Assembly: GCF_002741055.1 (NCBI RefSeq)
Contig: NZ_CP016809.1
Location: 2,068,501-2,132,500, forward strand
Direction: 5' to 3'
DNA: 64,000 nucleotides
Source of the DNA: Paenibacillus ihbetae
Lineage (GTDB): Bacteria; Bacillota; Bacilli; Paenibacillales; Paenibacillaceae
In this document: piece by piece, positions 61,706-64,000 of the stretch
Position numbering within the stretch: position 1 is the stretch's first letter
Layout: each line of letters begins with the position of its first letter
Program-made: the position numbers and the translations under genes
The notes under the pieces: model-generated
What the model saw: the letters and a program-made list of their open reading frames with translations, nothing else
Database searches by the model: none
What the model was told of the DNA's origin: nothing

Positions 61706-62308
61706 TTAGCCACTTACTTCACATTTTTCTAACATCCATTTCTTTGCATCATCTGATTTCAACAAAATTGGTTTCTCCAACGTACCAATATTAATACTTT
61801 TAATATGAGCTTCTTCTATACCCATAATATTTTTCAAAGTTACTCCGTTTAATAATGTTTCTTCAAATGTCGCTACACTTATATCTATATTTTCTAGTCT
61901 TGCCCAACTAAAATCCGTTAAGTAAAACGATACATTAATCAAATTACAATCTACTAAATATGCATTTCTAAAAATTGCTTCCCAACAATCACTTTTACTA
62001 AATCTACTGTTATTAATGAAGCAGTTGGAAAAATCCGTATATCTGAGATCTGATTTATAAAAATCACATTTGTCTAAATATGCATTTTTAAATGTTGACG
62101 AGGCTAATAATGATGTGTGAAAATCAATATTTTCCAATCTGAGATCGTCAAAAGTACACTCTATTAAATATGCTTGTTCAAGCAATATATCGGATAAATC
62201 AAAACTTCTTAAGTCCACTTCATCTAACTTTAACATTTCGCCTTCTTTACCAATTGTCTCAACCCACTTTTTATGCAAATCAAACTTCCTATTAAGATTT
62301 CCTTCCAT
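61706..62308 (-). CDS. Pentapeptide-repeat protein, probable immunity factor
   Basis: About 200 residues from ATG 62308, after GGGGTGGG. It is built of pentapeptide repeats of the A(D/N)LXX type in loose form (LRLENIDFHTSLLASSTFKN, LDKCDFYKSDLRYTDFSNCF), which fold as a right-handed beta helix. It directly follows a decayed toxin C-terminal sequence on the same strand and lies among immunity-type genes, so an immunity role is likely; gyrase protection as in Qnr is less likely here. Confidence 0.75.
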   Translation of the reverse strand: MEGNLNRKFDLHKKWVETIGKEGEMLKLDEVDLRSFDLSDILLEQAYLIECTFDDLRLENIDFHTSLLASSTFKNAYLDKCDFYKSDLRYTDFSNCFINNSRFSKSDCWEAIFRNAYLVDCNLINVSFYLTDFSWARLENIDISVATFEETLLNGVTLKNIMGIEEAHIKSINIGTLEKPILLKSDDAKKWMLEKCEVSG

Positions 62309-62319
62309 TTTCCCACCCC

Positions 62320-62760
62320 TTAAGGATACCATATTATTTTATCTGCTACTCCTTCTTCATCAATTGCTTTCTTGAGTTGTTCAACATGCTCAGGCTCCAT
62401 TTTTCTAGTGTCAATAATTACGTTGTTCCCATTATCAAATTCTTTTTGTAGCTTTATCATACCTTGTTTGATAGTAAAGGCACCCTTTTGGGGATTGGTT
62501 ATAGAACTCCATTGTCACCACTTGGGTATGATTCAAAGCTTTTTACGTCCCACTTTAAACCTGAAGAAGTATCAATAAACCGACACAAGGGAAGTGTATA
62601 AGAAAACCACAATACAGACGGATAGCTCGCATTGTGGCTTGGCCAGTTCTCAAATTGTGGTACTTCCTAGTGGCAAAATGTTTTACACCTTGATTTGTTC
62701 CGTCCTCTAGTACACCCCAGTATTCACTCGAAGGTGACGGTACCGATATTGCGTATAGCA
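62320..62760 (-). pseudogene. Orphan toxin C-terminal remnants
   Basis: The minus strand carries three readable pieces in different frames: EYWGVLEDGTNQGVKHFATR (about 62690), RFIDTSSGLKWDVKSFESYP (about 62560), and KGAFTIKQGMIKLQKEFDNG continuing to VIIDTRKMEPEHVEQLKKAI and IIWYP, stop at 62320. The WDVKS and VIIDTRK parts recall restriction-endonuclease-fold toxin domains. There is no start codon or secretion domain. It ends 12 bases before the pentapeptide gene, the arrangement of a displaced toxin tip with its immunity gene. Confidence 0.6.
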
Positions 62761-62780
62761 GAAATAAAAAAATCTTTATA

Positions 62781-62855
62781 CAGGCATTACATGGGTTACA
62801 TGAGCTAGATGTGTTATTGGTTGAATGATGGGGTCATTCGTGATTGGGTAGCCTT
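62781..62855. repeat. Immunity-array intergenic repeat R3
   Basis: CATTACATGGGTTACATG, then TGTTATTGGTTGAATG and GATTGGGTAGCC; ordered like R1 and R2. Confidence 0.55.
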
Positions 62856-63396
62856 ATGTGTAGTACCTACGAAACTCCTGTATTCTTCTTAATTTATTCG
62901 ACCTAAGCAAATCGCTGTTCAAATCATTTATTTGTTGCAACAGTTTTAATGTGCTATTCTTGATTTCATTTTTAAACTCCGCATGGTCTATAAGTATATC
63001 TCCCCACTCCTTGGTGTCAGTATGTAGAAGAGGTGTTTTGATAATAAAGTCCTGTATTTCTGTCATACCGGGACTATTAATTAAACTAACTCGCAGTCTC
63101 CCCTCATTAACAATTTCAATCCATTGATCACTTCCCATTATATTCATAGCAATATAATGAGAACTATCGCTGCTTTCAAGAATCTCAAGAACTTCATTCA
63201 ACCTACAGAACCAATGAAATATCAATTCATTTCCAAAAGGAACTTCGTCATGATAAAACCCAACTGAACGATCATCGAAAATTAATTCAATTTGTCCAGA
63301 TATATCACCACCAAAGTCCTTATCAAATTGTTCAGAGTTTATTTTCCTAAACTGCTGAATATCTTCGTCTACAAATCTGAAATTAATTTTAAACAA
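62854..63396 (-). CDS. Putative immunity protein
   Basis: A 180-residue acidic protein (FKINFRFVDEDIQQFRKINS ... LIFHWFCRLNEVLEILESSD) with no family I can name. It starts 12 bases after the corrected stop codon of the toxin gene at 63409, which is the usual place of the cognate immunity gene. A T-rich, AG-GGGG-type site (TAGGGGGTG) lies just before the ATG. Confidence 0.65.
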   Translation of the reverse strand: MFKINFRFVDEDIQQFRKINSEQFDKDFGGDISGQIELIFDDRSVGFYHDEVPFGNELIFHWFCRLNEVLEILESSDSSHYIAMNIMGSDQWIEIVNEGRLRVSLINSPGMTEIQDFIIKTPLLHTDTKEWGDILIDHAEFKNEIKNSTLKLLQQINDLNSDLLRSNKLRRIQEFRRYYT

Positions 63397-63408
63397 AGAC
63401 TACACCCC

Positions 63409-64000
63409 CTAGTAACCAAAATCTGATATTTTATATTTATGCGATCCCCATGCACTCTGAAATAAGCCGTTATCGAATGCAACTGTTATCAATTCTCCAT
63501 CTATTATAGTCCCTTCGCTACCGCTTCATTCGAAGCTCTTTCAACTTGAGAGACAACTTGATCCTTGCTTAAATTCTTATTAAAGAAACTAACATTGGAT
63601 AATTGTTGTTCCACTGCTTCTCTTGATTTTACTTTCAACAAATAAGGAATTTGCTTGCTGAATGACTCGAAAGAATGTCCTTTCCAGAAGTGTTTAATGT
63701 TACCCAAACTTAGCTCAACTTTACCCGTCCCTTCATCCCCCGACTTATTACCATCACCGTCTTCACCATCACCGCCATGCTCGCCACTTCCATTACCGCT
63801 GCCACTACCACTACCGCCACCATTACCACCACCAAGATCATTATGCTTATTATTCAGCGGGCCTCTCCCCCTAATTCCAGCACGGTTGAGAATAACCTCC
63901 CCAAGGATCAAAGCTGCCCCCTGCCCCAAATAATTGGACCAACCGCCTGCTGAATCGACTTCGACCTTTACGTCTTCGGCAACTTTTTCGCGGTACTCGT
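63409..64000 (-). pseudogene. 3' part of a polymorphic toxin gene, frameshifted near its end (partial)
   Basis: The frame is open to the window edge and reads EYREKVAEDVKVEVDSAGGW, then SNYLGQGAALILGEVILNRA, closely like the pre-toxin segment of the gene at 40801 (TREKFGEEVQAEQ ... YLGQQAAMIFGG). A glycine/serine/aspartate-rich linker follows, then a toxin domain (IKHFWKGHSFESFSKQIPYL ... FFNKNLSKDQVVSQV). This frame stops at 63504, but the natural C-terminus GTIIDGELITVAFDNGLFQS, AWGSHKYKISDFGY continues in another frame to a stop at 63409. The shift lies around 63505-63522. The toxin domain may belong to the Ntox35-like group; this is uncertain. Confidence 0.7.

Noticed and set aside
1..64000. 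CRISPR array, tRNA or rRNA genes, or an intact insertion sequence
   Set aside because: No regularly spaced repeats, no tRNA-like sequence and no transposase reading frame were seen on either strand.

Overview
The window looks like a chromosomal segment of a Paenibacillus-type Firmicute. Evidence is a set of family signatures read from the sequence: YesM/YesN-type histidine kinase plus AraC-type response regulator pairs beside ABC transporters, an S-layer-homology protein, a stalk-domain (copper amine oxidase N-terminal) protein, WXG100-type polymorphic toxins, AGGAGG-type ribosome binding sites and frequent strong intrinsic terminators. No rRNA, tRNA or CRISPR array was seen.

Layout. 0-7 kb: a glycine-zipper protein, then a solute-binding protein/ATPase/fused-permease importer followed by its own sensor kinase and regulator. 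7-19 kb: a methyltransferase, a TetR regulator with a divergent membrane protein and duplicated operator-like sites, a STAND-type ATPase regulator, a large SLH surface protein, and a decayed pair in which a FAD oxidoreductase and an ECF sigma factor have been fused by a deletion; then a VOC protein. 19.3-21.6 kb: a cyclic-di-GMP (GEMM-I) riboswitch in an AT-rich leader, followed by a strikingly GC-rich two-gene cassette (2OG-Fe(II) oxygenase and ATP-grasp ligase). This is my best candidate for an undescribed system: a transferred small-molecule or peptide tailoring pair under second-messenger control.

22-37 kb: GNAT acetyltransferases (one broken), alpha/beta hydrolases, a P450 fragment, a second STAND regulator, a guanine deaminase/purine permease operon, a tandem MerR regulator and several small conserved proteins. 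37-43 kb: an NlpC/P60 protein, lipoproteins, a type I (holin-like) toxin peptide, and a polymorphic-toxin island with a frameshifted WXG100-Ntox50 toxin and several immunity-type genes separated by related intergenic repeats.

43.6-49.7 kb: an organosulfur operon (permease, ATPase, DszB-like desulfinase, a second signal-less SBP-fold protein, SsuD-like monooxygenase, lipoprotein SBP) with a clear sigma-A promoter and an attenuator-like leader. 49.8-58.4 kb: a beta-glucuronidase/sugar ABC importer operon with a divergent two-component system. 58.4-61.5 kb: a lipoprotein between 35-bp direct repeats, and an ECF sigma/anti-sigma pair. 61.6-64 kb: a second toxin/immunity array with a pentapeptide-repeat protein, orphan toxin remnants, an immunity candidate and the frameshifted 3' end of a toxin gene that runs off the window.

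All family names come from reading motifs by eye; no database search was run.
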